The notes: generated from the sequence alone by a model not told the origin. A stretch of DNA of 64,000 nucleotides from CAZMXP01 sp964570285 (GCA_964570285.1 CAZMXP010000003.1:62001-126000); one strand, 5' to 3'. Positions 24,494 to 33,312 are shown, counted from the stretch's first letter. Translations and numbers: made by a program.

Positions 24494-25084
24494 GGGCGCC
24501 TCTGCACGACGAGCGGGACCGGATCTCGACGGATGTTCGGTTCCAGTTGCGAACGCGCTCGGAGGCGCGCGAGGATGTGGCCGCGCGCGACCTCCAAAGT
24601 GCAAGGGCACGCCCATGGCCACGCGGTGGACCACAGCCTTCGTCTTGAGCTTGGAAGAAGGAACCCAGGATCCTAGGAACCGAGGAAGAGGCGCATTCGA
24701 TCCATCCGCGTCCCGGGATGCTCACCCTTGCCCTCATGGGCTCCTCCCTTCCTGGCTTCCTCATCAAGAAAGCCGCTACACACGATCCGGATCGGCCGAA
24801 GGCCGTCGCGAGGGCGCGCGGCGCCCGAGGCTTGCCCTCCTAGGTGCAGCAACCGAGGGAGTGCGGGTCCCTGCACGCGTCAGGTTGACGAATGACCACG
24901 AAGACGCGGAGGCACGGAGAAAGCGAAGAGTCGGACTGGCGCGCGTCCCGCAGTGCTGTCTGTCAATGTGGTGTAGTTCCGGTTGATCTCGATTGTCCCG
25001 TTGCTCGTCCTCCTCCCCCCATGGGGGGGAGGGGGACGAGCGTCGCCTACTACTGAAAGCGCGGCGCGCTCTGGCGCCGCGCTT
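24494..25084. other. Long non-coding interval between MFS and HNH genes
   Basis: No convincing gene is seen in these ~590 bases. Base composition is slightly less GC-rich than the genes. A short frame from ATG 24892 begins MTTKTRRHGESEE, a phrase that commonly opens GxxExxY-type genes in related bacteria, then loses sense; it may be a remnant. Two strong hairpins occupy the right end. Confidence 0.5.
25003..25041. repeat. 18-bp inverted repeat with 3-base loop
   Basis: The arm 25003-25020 (starting GCTCGTCC) and the arm 25024-25041 (ending GGACGAGC) are complementary at 17 of 18 positions, with a G-U possible at the other, around the loop ATG. The right arm is a G-rich run (six G, A, five G). 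The hairpin has no T-run. Confidence 0.7.
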
Positions 25085-25087
25085 TCA
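25054..25087 (-). terminator. Hairpin at the end of the HNH gene
   Basis: A perfect 14-bp stem, TGAAAGCGCGGCGC with its complement, around a 6-base loop. The HNH stop codon is inside the upstream arm. It is followed on the minus strand by GTAGTAGG, so the T-run is lacking. Confidence 0.5.
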
Positions 25088-25690
25088 GTCCTTGAGCTCG
25101 ACGTTCCAGTAGCGCTCGCTGAGGAAGTTCTCCCACGAGACCTTGCGGCGGCCGAAGGAGACCTCGATATCCCAGGACCACTTCGGCACCTGCGGCTTGC
25201 GCAGCAGCGTCATGCCGGTGCGCCGCAGCGGGCGGTTGGCCTTGCGCTTGTTGCAGTCGACGCAGGCGAGCACGCAGTTCGTCCACGTCGACCGCCCGCC
25301 GGCGGAGCGGGGCACGATGTGGTCGATGGTCAGCTCCTCGCTGCCCGGGCGCACGCCGCAGTACTGGCAGGCGAAGAGGTCGCGGCGGTAGAGGTTGCGA
25401 CGGCTGAACGCGACGGTCCTCGAGGGCACCCCGTCGTACATCGCGAGCACGATGATCTCGGGCACGCGGATGCGCAGGCTCACCGAGCGGATGCAGGGCT
25501 CGTCCCGCGCCACGGCGAGTTCGCTCCACGTGTCGAAGTCGTGGATCACGTAGGACTCCGGGCAGACGATCTTCGCGGCCCGCTGGTACACCAGCGAGAG
25601 GGCACGACGCACCGTGGTCGTGGTAATGGCCATCCACGACCGGTTCAGAACGAGCGTCCGCTCGTCCAAGACCAGCGCTTGATCACTCAT
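25085..25690 (-). CDS. HNH endonuclease family protein
   Basis: A 201-residue protein with a complete HNH/zinc layout: CQYCG, then TIDHIVPRSAGG with the catalytic His, TNCVLACVDCNKRKANR with the second cysteine pair and Asn. The N-terminal half (VLVLNRSWMAITTTTVRRALSLVYQRAAKIV) is the conserved leading domain of the stand-alone bacterial HNH proteins common in actinobacteria and planctomycetes. A DNA-nicking or repair role is usual for the fold; the actual role is unknown. Upstream, TACAAT at 25764-25769 on the minus strand could be its -10 box with a ~70-base leader. No mobile element or restriction gene adjoins it. Confidence 0.85.
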   Translation of the reverse strand: MSDQALVLDERTLVLNRSWMAITTTTVRRALSLVYQRAAKIVCPESYVIHDFDTWSELAVARDEPCIRSVSLRIRVPEIIVLAMYDGVPSRTVAFSRRNLYRRDLFACQYCGVRPGSEELTIDHIVPRSAGGRSTWTNCVLACVDCNKRKANRPLRRTGMTLLRKPQVPKWSWDIEVSFGRRKVSWENFLSERYWNVELKD

Positions 25691-25941
25691 GAACGAGCCC
25701 CGGCGGATACCTGCGGCGTGCAGCGCCGCCAGGTTGACCTCCGTGGAATCGGGGCGAACCGATTGTAATCCCCGTTGGGCCCGCGTGGAGGGGGCAGCCG
25801 GAATCCGGTGGCGTTCCGGGTGCCCGAATGGGTAGGATTCGGGACGTCAGAACCTTCGAGAGAGGACAACCCTGCCGGCGAGGCGGGACCTAGGGCGTAG
25901 GGCAGTGCGAGGGGGCCGGACCCGTGGTTCGGCCTCCGCTG
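25691..25941. other. Intergenic leader/promoter region of the HNH gene
   Basis: Contains the minus-strand TACAAT box noted for the HNH gene, and a hairpin GGCGGCG/CGCCGC in its leader. No coding frame of interest seen. Confidence 0.4.
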
Positions 25942-26589
25942 TTAACGGTCGAGCAGCGCCACCTTGGAGACGAAGCAGCCGCCCTTGACCGCCTGCAGGG
26001 CGGCGTCGATCTGGGCGTGGGAGAGCTGGTCCGCGATCAGCAGCGGCAGCGCGACCTCGCCCGCGTGCCGGGCGAACGTGGCCGCATCCATCGCGACGAC
26101 ATACTCCCCGTCGGCCGGGAGGGGAGCGCCCCACCGCACGACCGGCAGGATGCGCAGGCCGGGCCTCACGCCCCTCAGCGCGTTCGCGTGCGCGACGGCG
26201 TCGGGCCCGTGGACGAGAACGCCCGCGAGGCTCAGCGCCCGGAGCAGCGTCTCCGCGCACGTCACCGCCGTCGCGGGATCGAGCCAGCCCCAGACGGGAT
26301 AGCGGCGGCTGGCGACCCGGTTCAACTGCTCGGGCCAGAGCGCCTCTTCCCCGAGGCTCGCCGTCCCGAGATCAAGGACGAGCACGTTGTAGCCTTCGCG
26401 CGCGATCACCTCGGCGAGCGCGCTGCTGAACTGGCGGTGGCCGATCACGTAGCCGCGGGGGACCTCGGCTTGCCTGATCGCGATCGGCGCCTCCGGAATC
26501 GCGAAGGCCATCGCGGCGAGCACGGCGACGGTGAGACCTGCGATCATCGGTCCGGAGCTGGCCCCCGCCGGGGCGTGGCTGGTCGACAT
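25942..26589 (-). CDS. Membrane-anchored protein of unknown function
   Basis: A 215-residue protein with an N-terminal hydrophobic helix (about residues 15-35) and an alpha/beta body: RGYVIGHRQFSSALAEVIAREGYNVLVLDLGTASLG, VLVHGPDAVAHANALRG and GEYVVAMDAATFARHAGEVALPLLIADQ. The alternating strands and helices suggest a Rossmann-like or TIM-barrel-like fold on the outer face of the membrane, but no catalytic motif is recognised. A TAGGAT box lies eight bases before the ATG. It is downstream of, and 98 bases from, the orphan histidine-kinase ATPase gene on the same strand. Confidence 0.6.
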   Translation of the reverse strand: MSTSHAPAGASSGPMIAGLTVAVLAAMAFAIPEAPIAIRQAEVPRGYVIGHRQFSSALAEVIAREGYNVLVLDLGTASLGEEALWPEQLNRVASRRYPVWGWLDPATAVTCAETLLRALSLAGVLVHGPDAVAHANALRGVRPGLRILPVVRWGAPLPADGEYVVAMDAATFARHAGEVALPLLIADQLSHAQIDAALQAVKGGCFVSKVALLDR

Positions 26590-26597
26590 GGGAGCGC

Positions 26598-26603
26598 ATC
26601 CTA
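26598..26603 (-). promoter_or_regulatory. -10-like box (TAGGAT) near the start codon
   Basis: TAGGAT lies eight bases before the ATG at 26589 on the minus strand; the leader would be one or two bases. Confidence 0.4.
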
Positions 26604-26687
26604 CCAACGGCCGGGAGCACGTCGGAGAATCGGTCCGGAGGCGGCAGGCCGACAGGCTCCCGGCCCCTGCCGCGCCTCCGCCGACGC

Positions 26688-27209
26688 CTAGCGACCCTTC
26701 GGCCTTCGGCTCGCGCCCCGGCCCGGGGCCTCCCCCGGACGGATGGCGAGGCGGAAGGTGCTGCCCCGCTGGGGGCCGCTTCCGGCCCCCGACCCCGGCG
26801 CGAGAGCCAGCGTTCCCCCGAGCATCGCGGCAAGCCGCCGGGCCACCGGCAGGCCGTGTCCGCTCGCTGCGGCCGCCGGATCGGGGGGCGCCTGCTCGCG
26901 GAAGATCGCCTCGCGCCGCTCCTCGGGGATGCCGATGCCGCTGTCGCTGACGTTGATGACGCACGCATCGCCCGAGCCGTGGACCGCCACGCAGACGCCG
27001 CCCTCCCGCGTGTACCGGATCGCGTTCCCGAGCAGCTTCGCGACGATGCGGGCAATCTTCTCGCCGTCCGAGACGACGACCAGATCCTCCGCGCAGTCGA
27101 GCGACAGTCTCAGCCCCCGCGCTTCGGCGAGGGGCCGCGCCTTGTCGATCTCCCGCCGGAGCAGTTCGAAGAGCGCCACCTTCCCGACGTCGAGCGGACC
27201 CTCGGCCAT
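26688..27209 (-). CDS. Orphan histidine-kinase-type ATPase (HATPase_c) domain protein
   Basis: A 173-residue protein made of little more than the ATP-binding lid domain of a histidine kinase. The N box is KIARIVAKLLGNAIRYTREGG, the G1 box DSGIGIPEE, and a G2-like HGLPVARRLAAMLGG follows. There is no dimerisation/phospho-acceptor His domain and no sensor domain. It could be an anti-sigma-like serine kinase relative, a regulator that swaps onto another kinase, or the ATPase half of a split kinase. No response regulator is nearby. It sits upstream of the unknown gene at 25942 and downstream of glcF by nine bases. Confidence 0.75.
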   Translation of the reverse strand: MAEGPLDVGKVALFELLRREIDKARPLAEARGLRLSLDCAEDLVVVSDGEKIARIVAKLLGNAIRYTREGGVCVAVHGSGDACVINVSDSGIGIPEERREAIFREQAPPDPAAAASGHGLPVARRLAAMLGGTLALAPGSGAGSGPQRGSTFRLAIRPGEAPGRGASRRPKGR

Positions 27210-27215
27210 ATCTCC

Positions 27216-27221
27216 AGTCTA
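27216..27221 (-). promoter_or_regulatory. -10-like box (TAGACT) before the HATPase gene
   Basis: TAGACT lies six bases before the ATG at 27209. It overlaps the end of glcF, so it would be an internal promoter. The spacer GGAGAT could also act as a close Shine-Dalgarno site. Confidence 0.35.
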
Positions 27222-28262
27222 CGCTGCCCCGGGGTCACGCGGGACGAGCGCGCGCCGCAGCAGCGAGACGGGATGGGCGACCGCCACCCTCCCCCCGAGC
27301 CCGCGCCAGAGCCAGAGCATGCAGCCCGGGTTCGCCGTCGCCACGACATCGGCGCCGCTGCGCAGGATCGCCTCGATCTTGGGCGCGCGCACCCTCGCGG
27401 CGAAGGCGCGCTGCGCCTCCATGTAGACGCCGCCGGCGCCGCAGCAGTCGCTCGCGCCGTCGAGCGGCACGAGCTCGAGCCCTTCGATCGACCCGAGCAG
27501 CGGCGCGGCGTCGAACCGCTGCCCATGCAACAGGTGGCACGGCGCGTCGAAGGCGACCTTCACCGGCGGCAGGCGCGCGCCCGGCAGCGGCCCTTCGCCC
27601 GCGAGCAGCCTGCAGACATCCGTGATGCCCGCCGTCGTGCTGCACCCCGCCGCCGGGGAGACGACCGCGTCGAAGCCAGCGAACGCCCGCGCGTTGCGCT
27701 CCTCGTACCCCGACGCGTCCATGCCCGCGTGGCGGAAGAGCGCCCCGCAGCAGGTCTGGCCCTCCGGCGCCTCGACCGCGTAGCCCAGCCGCGCGAGCAG
27801 GTGCGCGGTGTCCGTGACGAGCCCCGGATAGAGGTGCTGCGTCACGCAGCCGAGATGGAGCGCGATGCGCGCCTTCGGGCGCGCGGGCGCGGCGGGCCAG
27901 GGCTCGCGCGCGGGACGCGGAGGCGCAAGGCCGAGCAGGCGCGCCAGCGCGAGGATGGGGCGCGGCCGCGCGACGATCTGTCGCAGGAGGAATCGGAGGG
28001 GGCGCGGGGGACCGCCGAGGCGGCGCCGCGCCTCTTCCAGCCTCTCGCCGTAGGCGACGCCGCTCGGGCAGACCGTCTCGCAGGCGCGGCAGCCGATGCA
28101 CCGGTCGAGGTGCGGACGCACCTCCGCGGCGGTGGCGCGCCCCGACGCGAGAGCCTCCATCAGCAGAAGGCGGCCGCGCGGCGACTCCGCCTCCTCCTTG
28201 TCGAGCCTGTAGGTCGGGCAGGCCGAGAGGCAGATGCCGCAGTGCACGCAGGGGTTGCTCAC
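27219..28262 (-). CDS. glcF: Glycolate oxidase iron-sulfur subunit
   Basis: A 347-residue protein with two ferredoxin-type clusters at the N-terminus (CVHCGICLSACPTY and CIGCRACETVCPSG) and two CCG-type cysteine-rich domains (LGCVTQHLYPGL ... CCGALFRHAG; APCHLLHGQRF ... DCCGAGGVY). This is the GlcF layout. It passes electrons from the flavin subunit to the quinone pool during glycolate or lactate oxidation. Start GTG 28262 overlaps the glcE stop (GTGA). Confidence 0.88.
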   Translation of the reverse strand: MSNPCVHCGICLSACPTYRLDKEEAESPRGRLLLMEALASGRATAAEVRPHLDRCIGCRACETVCPSGVAYGERLEEARRRLGGPPRPLRFLLRQIVARPRPILALARLLGLAPPRPAREPWPAAPARPKARIALHLGCVTQHLYPGLVTDTAHLLARLGYAVEAPEGQTCCGALFRHAGMDASGYEERNARAFAGFDAVVSPAAGCSTTAGITDVCRLLAGEGPLPGARLPPVKVAFDAPCHLLHGQRFDAAPLLGSIEGLELVPLDGASDCCGAGGVYMEAQRAFAARVRAPKIEAILRSGADVVATANPGCMLWLWRGLGGRVAVAHPVSLLRRALVPRDPGAA

Positions 28263-28906
28263 GTCGCGAGCGCCTCCACGACGCGCCGCCAGAGCGGGTC
28301 ACGATTCGGCGCCGGGTCAAGCTCGGAGCCCACGACGCCGCCGACGAGGATGCCCTCGCCGCTGTCGCGGATCGAGCGCACCCTGCGCCACGGCCCGCGC
28401 AGCAGCGCGCGTGCCTCCCGCGGGTCGATCGCGCGATAGCCCTGCGGCGCCGCCTCGCCGCGCCGGAGGAAGCGCCAGCTGTCGCCGGTCCAGACGACCG
28501 AGCCCGGTCCGGAGAGCGCCTCCTCGCGCGCCGTCGCCTCGCGGACGGCGGCGTGCCACCCCCGGGGTGCCGGGCGCACGCGCAGGTGCGCCGAGATCAC
28601 GCGGCCGATCGCCCCCCGCGCGCCGACGAAGGCGCGGGAGAGGTCGTAGCCCGCGACGTTCTTGACGACCCGGCCGCCGAAGGTGACGCGCGCCCCGGAC
28701 GCGAGTTCGGCGGTCAGGCCGAGCACCTGCGAGCGCGTCGCGCCGAGCGTCTCCCAGAGCAGGTCGACGCCGCCCCGGGCGATCCACGCGTCGACCGTCA
28801 GGTCGGGCCGGTCGGAGGCGAAGAGCGCCGGGGCGACGCGCGCCTCCACCTCGGCGCAGAGCGCGTCGCCCGGGACGGTGATCACCCCCTCGTCAACGGA
28901 CCACAC
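28259..28906 (-). CDS. glcE: Glycolate oxidase FAD-binding subunit, short form
   Basis: A 215-residue FAD-binding-4 type protein: ITVPGDALCAEVEARVAP, GGRVVKNVAGYDLSRAFVGARGAIGRVISAHLRVRP. These are the GlcE motifs. E. coli GlcE is about 350 residues (from memory), so part of the N-terminal flavin domain seems missing. The GTG start overlaps the end of glcD by 14 bases. It is the middle gene of a D-E-F set and likely forms the membrane-associated glycolate oxidase complex with the other two. Confidence 0.8.
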   Translation of the reverse strand: MWSVDEGVITVPGDALCAEVEARVAPALFASDRPDLTVDAWIARGGVDLLWETLGATRSQVLGLTAELASGARVTFGGRVVKNVAGYDLSRAFVGARGAIGRVISAHLRVRPAPRGWHAAVREATAREEALSGPGSVVWTGDSWRFLRRGEAAPQGYRAIDPREARALLRGPWRRVRSIRDSGEGILVGGVVGSELDPAPNRDPLWRRVVEALAT

Positions 28907-30272
28907 GGTGCGCCTCCTTGCGCAGCACCGCCTCGGCGCAGACCTTCGGCCCCGGCAGCACCTTGCCGGGGTTGAAGATGCGCCGAGGGTCGAACGCCGC
29001 GCGCACGGCTTCCATCGCGGCGAGCGACGGTGCGTCGAAGAGCAGCGGCATGAAGTCGCGCTTCTCGATGCCGATGCCGTGCTCGCCGGTCAGCGACCCG
29101 CCCAGCGCGAGGCAGGCCTCCGCGATCGCGCGCCCCGCATGCTCGACGGAGGCCGCCTGGTCGCGCCGGTAGGCGATCAGCGGGTGGAGGTTCCCGTCGC
29201 CCGCATGGAAGACGTTGACGCACTTCAGGTCGCGCTCGGCGGCGATCGCATCGATGCGCGCGAGCGCCTCCGCCATGCGCGCCCGCGGCACGACGCAGTC
29301 GAGCACGTAGCACTCCTCCGCGAAGCGGCCCATCGCGCCGAACGCCCCCTTGCGCCCCTTCCAGAGCGCCGCGCGCTCGGCGTCGTCGCGGGCGCGTCGC
29401 GCCGGCCAGCGCGACGCGATCCACGCGCACGCCTCCTCCACCTCCTCCCCGGTCCCCTCCACCTCCACCAGAAGGACCGCGGCCGCCTCGGTCGGATAGC
29501 CCCCCCGGAAGTCGGACGCCTCGACCGCGGCGACGGCGCGCCGGTCGAGGATCTCGAGCGCGGCGGGCAGGAAGCCCTCGTCGAGGATCGAACCGACGGC
29601 GGCGCACGCCCCGTCCATCGTGCCAAACGACAGGAGCAGGGTTGCGACAGAGGGGGCCCGGGGGAGCAGCCGGAGCGTGGCCTCGGTGACCACGCCGAGG
29701 GTGCCCTCGCTGCCGACGACGAGCGACAGCAGCGCCTCGTCCTCGATCTCGTGCGCGTGGCCCTCGGCGTCGACGAGCAGCGCCGCGAGCACATGGTCGG
29801 TCATCGTGCCGTAGCGCAGGCAGTGCGGCCCGCCGCTGCCGCACGCGACGTTGCCGCCGATCGTGCAGGCGATCTGGCTCGACGGGTCGGGCGCGAAGAA
29901 GAGGCCGAGGGGCGCCGCGGCCTCCGAGACGCGCACGTTGACGACGCCCGCCTGCACGCGGGCGCGGCGCCGGGCCGCATCGAGCGAGAGGATCCGGTCC
30001 ATGCGGGCGAGGTCGAGCACGACACCGCCCTGGCAGGGGCGGGCGCCACCGGCGAGGCCCGTGCCCGCGCCGCGCGGGACGATCGGGATGCGGTGCGGGG
30101 CGAGCGCGCGGACGCAGGCCTGCACCTCCGCGGTGCTCTCCGGGTAGACGATGGCCTCCGCGCGCTCGCGGTAGAGCGTGAGCCCGTCGCACTCGTGCAC
30201 GAGCAGCGTCGCGGGGTCGTCGCGCACGCGACCGGCGGGGAGCACCCCGCGGAGCAGCCGGCCGATCCTCAT
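28893..30272 (-). CDS. glcD: Glycolate oxidase FAD subunit
   Basis: A 459-residue flavoprotein. The FAD-binding domain shows EAIVYPESTAEVQACVRAL, PRGAGTGLAGGARP, CTIGGNVACGSGG and VVGSEGTLGVVTEATLRLLP; the C-terminal substrate domain has FHAGDGNLHPLI and LTGEHGIGIEKRDFM. This is the GlcD/D-lactate dehydrogenase type. It oxidises glycolate (or a related 2-hydroxyacid) to the oxo-acid. ATG 30272 overlaps the stop of the upstream 799-residue gene by four bases (ATGA). Confidence 0.9.
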   Translation of the reverse strand: MRIGRLLRGVLPAGRVRDDPATLLVHECDGLTLYRERAEAIVYPESTAEVQACVRALAPHRIPIVPRGAGTGLAGGARPCQGGVVLDLARMDRILSLDAARRRARVQAGVVNVRVSEAAAPLGLFFAPDPSSQIACTIGGNVACGSGGPHCLRYGTMTDHVLAALLVDAEGHAHEIEDEALLSLVVGSEGTLGVVTEATLRLLPRAPSVATLLLSFGTMDGACAAVGSILDEGFLPAALEILDRRAVAAVEASDFRGGYPTEAAAVLLVEVEGTGEEVEEACAWIASRWPARRARDDAERAALWKGRKGAFGAMGRFAEECYVLDCVVPRARMAEALARIDAIAAERDLKCVNVFHAGDGNLHPLIAYRRDQAASVEHAGRAIAEACLALGGSLTGEHGIGIEKRDFMPLLFDAPSLAAMEAVRAAFDPRRIFNPGKVLPGPKVCAEAVLRKEAHRVVR

Positions 30273-32668
30273 CGCTGCGCCGCCGCCCAGATGGGCCAGA
30301 AGATGCCGGGCTTGCGCTCGGCGCCGGGCGGCGTCGCCGGGCCCGCGAGGCGCCAGAGCCGCTCGCGCGCCAGCTCGAGCAGGTGCGTGTCCGCCTCCAT
30401 GCCCTGCTGCACGCAGGCGAGGACCACGAGCGAGTCGCGCCACGTCTTCGCGAGCAGCCCCTCGGTGGCGCGCGCTTCCAGCGCGTCGAGAAGCGCCTCG
30501 AGGATGGGCTTGGGCGCTCCCCACCCGGGATCCTGGGGCTTCAGCAGTTCGTAGGCGACCTTCGCCCAGCGCTCCTTGTCGCGCCCGTCGAGGATCGCCT
30601 TCGTCCACGCGGAGGCGACCTCCGCCGCGGAGGCGACGCGGCCGTCGATCTCGAGGCGCGTGTGCTCGAGACGCAGCCTGCGCACCTCCGCCCCGTCGCC
30701 CGCGAGCGCGAGACGCAGCCACGCCCCGTAGTTGGTCCACACCGTCCCGTCCTTGCGGTCGAAGGCGCGCCCCGCGCTCTCGAGCGTCGCGGCGAGCGCC
30801 GCGCGGTCGGCCGGGATGATCTGCATGCTGCCGGCGAGGCGCGTCAGGCGGAGCGCGAGCGACGTCGCGGCGGCGCGCGCGTAGACGTCCCCGTGGGCGA
30901 GCAGCGCGGCGACGCCGGAGACATCCCCGGTCGCGAGCAGCGCGTCCGCGGCAAGCACCGCCGGGGCGACGGCCTCGCCGCGGCAGAGGTCGCGCACGCG
31001 GGCGGCGAGCGCGGCGTCGCCCGCGCGGAGCATCGCCGCGAGGGCGCGCTCCACGCGATCGAGCGGCAGTGCCGCGAGGTGGCCCAGCAGCGGCGCCGCC
31101 GCGGCCGCGTAGCCCGCGTCCACGAGCGGCAGCAGCTCGAGGGCGGCGCTCCCCGAGCCGGCGGCCTTGACCGCGAGTTCGCGCGCCCCGGCGGTGTCGA
31201 GCCGGACGAGCAGGCGCACGAGATCGCGGCGCTCGTCCTCCTCCGCGCTGCGCGCGAGCCGCGAGGAGACGAGCGCGAGCAGGTGGTCCACCGTCGCCCC
31301 TTCCTCGGGCACGGGCTCGCTCGCGTCCTCCGGCAGCGAGACGCAGATCTCGATCTCCTCGCCGCGCGCGCCGTAGAGGCTGATCGCGACGCGCTCCTGC
31401 CGGAGCGTGCGGCGCAGCAGGCGCGGGTCGCGGGCGCCGGTGAGCCCCGGCGGCGGGCCGAGCAGATCGATCCCCTCGCCCTCCTCCGAGGGCACGAGCA
31501 CGCCGACGAAGCCCTCGCCGGCGCGGATCGGGACGTGCGCCCGGACATCGGCCCGGACCACGCGCGCGAGCACCGGGGGTCGGCCGGGTTCGGGATGGAG
31601 CAGCAGGACCTGGAGCAGGCGGTGCAGCCGCTCGGTGCGGGGCAGTGCGACGGGCCCAGCCGCGGGGGAGTAGTCCTCGAGGGGGCGCGGGGGCCCGCTG
31701 CGCACGGCGGCGAGCAGGTCGCGCGCGAGCGGGCGGAGCGGCGCCAGCGGCGCCAGCTTCGCGAGCACGGTGTCGAGGAGTGCGCCCCGCTCCTCGGGCG
31801 GGAGCTGCTCGTCGCAGATCAGCTCGAGCAGCAGCGGCGGCGCCGAGGTCGCGAACGCCGGATCCGAGGCGGCGGCGAGCGCGATGGTCCGGGCCAGCGC
31901 GACGAGGCCGCCACGGTCGAGGGTGCGTTCGCGATAGGCGCGCGCGAGGATGTCCCGCGCATGGAGCCCTTCGGCGAGCGGCGCGATCTGGGCCTGGGCG
32001 GAGAAGTCGAGCAGCCGCGGCAGGTAGAAGAGCGACGCGGCCTCGGAGAGGACCTCCCTCGGCACGGCCTCGTCGCCCTGCCGGGCCGCGAGGCCGAGCA
32101 GGAGCGGGAGCAGGCGGTTCTTGACGAGCCAGCGCGTGCGCGCGTCGGGGGAGGCGCGCTCCTCGACGGCGCGCACGTTGCGCAGGCACTCGAGGAAGAA
32201 GCGGAGGCGCACCGGCGCGCTCAGATCGATCGCGGCGAGGGTCTCCCCCGCATACTGCACGAAGAGGTTGAGCGTCCCGGTGGTGACCGCCTGCGGCGCC
32301 CCGTACGCGCTCCGCAGGACGTCGAGGGCGGCCAGCGCCCGTTCGTGGATCGGAAGGAGGCCGGGATCGCTCTCGCCCTCCGGCTCCAGGGGTGTCTGCA
32401 GGGCGGGCTCGAGCAGTTCCGCGAAGAGGCGCTCCAGCGGCCAGAGCGTCTCCTCGAACCGGACGAGGATCGGCCGCGCGTCGGTGAACCGCCGCTGCCG
32501 GTCCACCTCCCCCATGCGGCTCCTCATGCCCCGGCGCTCGTCGGGGCCCGCGCGGTCCCAGCGCGCGAGCATCGCCTCCTCGGCGAGCCGCCCCTCCGGC
32601 TCCCGCGGCGCCGCGGGCAGTTCCGCCTGCACGAGCAGCAGCACCGGGAGGATGGACGCACCCCGCAC
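30269..32668 (-). CDS. Large secreted helical-repeat protein heading the glc operon
   Basis: A 799-residue protein with an N-terminal hydrophobic segment (about 4-16) likely to be a signal peptide, then a long alanine/leucine-rich helical body (for example LPLVDAGYAAAAAPLLGHLAALPLD and ALLAHGDVYARAAATSLALRL) that looks like degenerate HEAT/ARM-type repeats. One short beta region (about 395-470; VLARVVRADVRAHVPIRAGEGFVGVLVPSEEG) interrupts it. GTG 32668 is chosen because it gives a signal peptide and has GATACT eight bases upstream; the frame is open to an ATG at 32770. It is ATGA-coupled to glcD. No function recognised. Confidence 0.65.
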   Translation of the reverse strand: MRGASILPVLLLVQAELPAAPREPEGRLAEEAMLARWDRAGPDERRGMRSRMGEVDRQRRFTDARPILVRFEETLWPLERLFAELLEPALQTPLEPEGESDPGLLPIHERALAALDVLRSAYGAPQAVTTGTLNLFVQYAGETLAAIDLSAPVRLRFFLECLRNVRAVEERASPDARTRWLVKNRLLPLLLGLAARQGDEAVPREVLSEAASLFYLPRLLDFSAQAQIAPLAEGLHARDILARAYRERTLDRGGLVALARTIALAAASDPAFATSAPPLLLELICDEQLPPEERGALLDTVLAKLAPLAPLRPLARDLLAAVRSGPPRPLEDYSPAAGPVALPRTERLHRLLQVLLLHPEPGRPPVLARVVRADVRAHVPIRAGEGFVGVLVPSEEGEGIDLLGPPPGLTGARDPRLLRRTLRQERVAISLYGARGEEIEICVSLPEDASEPVPEEGATVDHLLALVSSRLARSAEEDERRDLVRLLVRLDTAGARELAVKAAGSGSAALELLPLVDAGYAAAAAPLLGHLAALPLDRVERALAAMLRAGDAALAARVRDLCRGEAVAPAVLAADALLATGDVSGVAALLAHGDVYARAAATSLALRLTRLAGSMQIIPADRAALAATLESAGRAFDRKDGTVWTNYGAWLRLALAGDGAEVRRLRLEHTRLEIDGRVASAAEVASAWTKAILDGRDKERWAKVAYELLKPQDPGWGAPKPILEALLDALEARATEGLLAKTWRDSLVVLACVQQGMEADTHLLELARERLWRLAGPATPPGAERKPGIFWPIWAAAQR

Positions 32669-32708
32669 GGCGGCCCAGTATCGCAGCGCCGCGCCCCCGC
32701 GCCCCCTG

Positions 32709-33305
32709 CTAATCGCTCCCCGCCCGGTAGCGGAAACCCTGGGCCCGGCCCACGTCGAGCAGGCGGTCATAGAGGGTGCGCCGCTCGGCGATCACCTCGG
32801 GCGTGCGCAACGCGTGCTTGAAGTGGTGCAGTACGACCTCCATCGTGCGGCGCCGCCTGAGCCCCTTGCAGATCTCGTGGACCGGCCTCTCGAAGCGGGC
32901 GCGGGGCGAGTTCGGGAAGAGGCGCCCCTGCCGGTCGGGCCAGAGTTTCTCCTCCGGGGCGGGGATCGTGCGGCCGAAGTCGCACCAGTGGTGGCGCGGG
33001 AACTCCCAGATCGCCGGGCCCAGCGCGAGCAGCGGGCGAGGGTCGCCCTCGATCGTCTCGTCGGCGTCGAGCATCAGGATCCAGTCGGCGGTCGCATGGC
33101 GCATCGCGTCGTTGCGCATCTGGCTGAAGTAGGTGAAGTCGAGGTCGACGACGCGAGCCCCCGCCGCGACCTCCCGCGTGCGGTCGGTCGTGCGCCGGTC
33201 GACGCCGACGACGACCTCGTCCACGAGGGGACGGGCCGAGGCGAGCGCCCGGGGCAGGGCGTGCTCCTCGTTCAAGGCGATCACGACGAGCGCGAGGGTC
33301 GGCAC
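32709..33305 (-). CDS. GT2 glycosyltransferase, LPS/beta-glucosyltransferase type, short
   Basis: A 198-residue GT-A fold protein: LALVVIALNEEHALPRALASARPLVDEVVVGVDRRTTDRT is the nucleotide-binding start; ADWILMLDADETI carries the DXD metal site; FPNSPRARFERPVHEICKG resembles the R-F-x-G-x-V-H-E acceptor segment of the WaaE/KdtX group. It lacks the C-terminal extension of longer relatives. GTG 33305 is the start because a TAAGAT box lies seven bases upstream. The sugar and acceptor are unknown. Confidence 0.75.
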   Translation of the reverse strand: MPTLALVVIALNEEHALPRALASARPLVDEVVVGVDRRTTDRTREVAAGARVVDLDFTYFSQMRNDAMRHATADWILMLDADETIEGDPRPLLALGPAIWEFPRHHWCDFGRTIPAPEEKLWPDRQGRLFPNSPRARFERPVHEICKGLRRRRTMEVVLHHFKHALRTPEVIAERRTLYDRLLDVGRAQGFRYRAGSD

Positions 33306-33312
33306 GCGCCCG

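Noticed and set aside
24615..24986. Plus-strand 123-codon frame in the MFS-HNH interval
   Set aside because: No Shine-Dalgarno or -10 box, no recognisable domain and poor codon sense; treated as non-coding.
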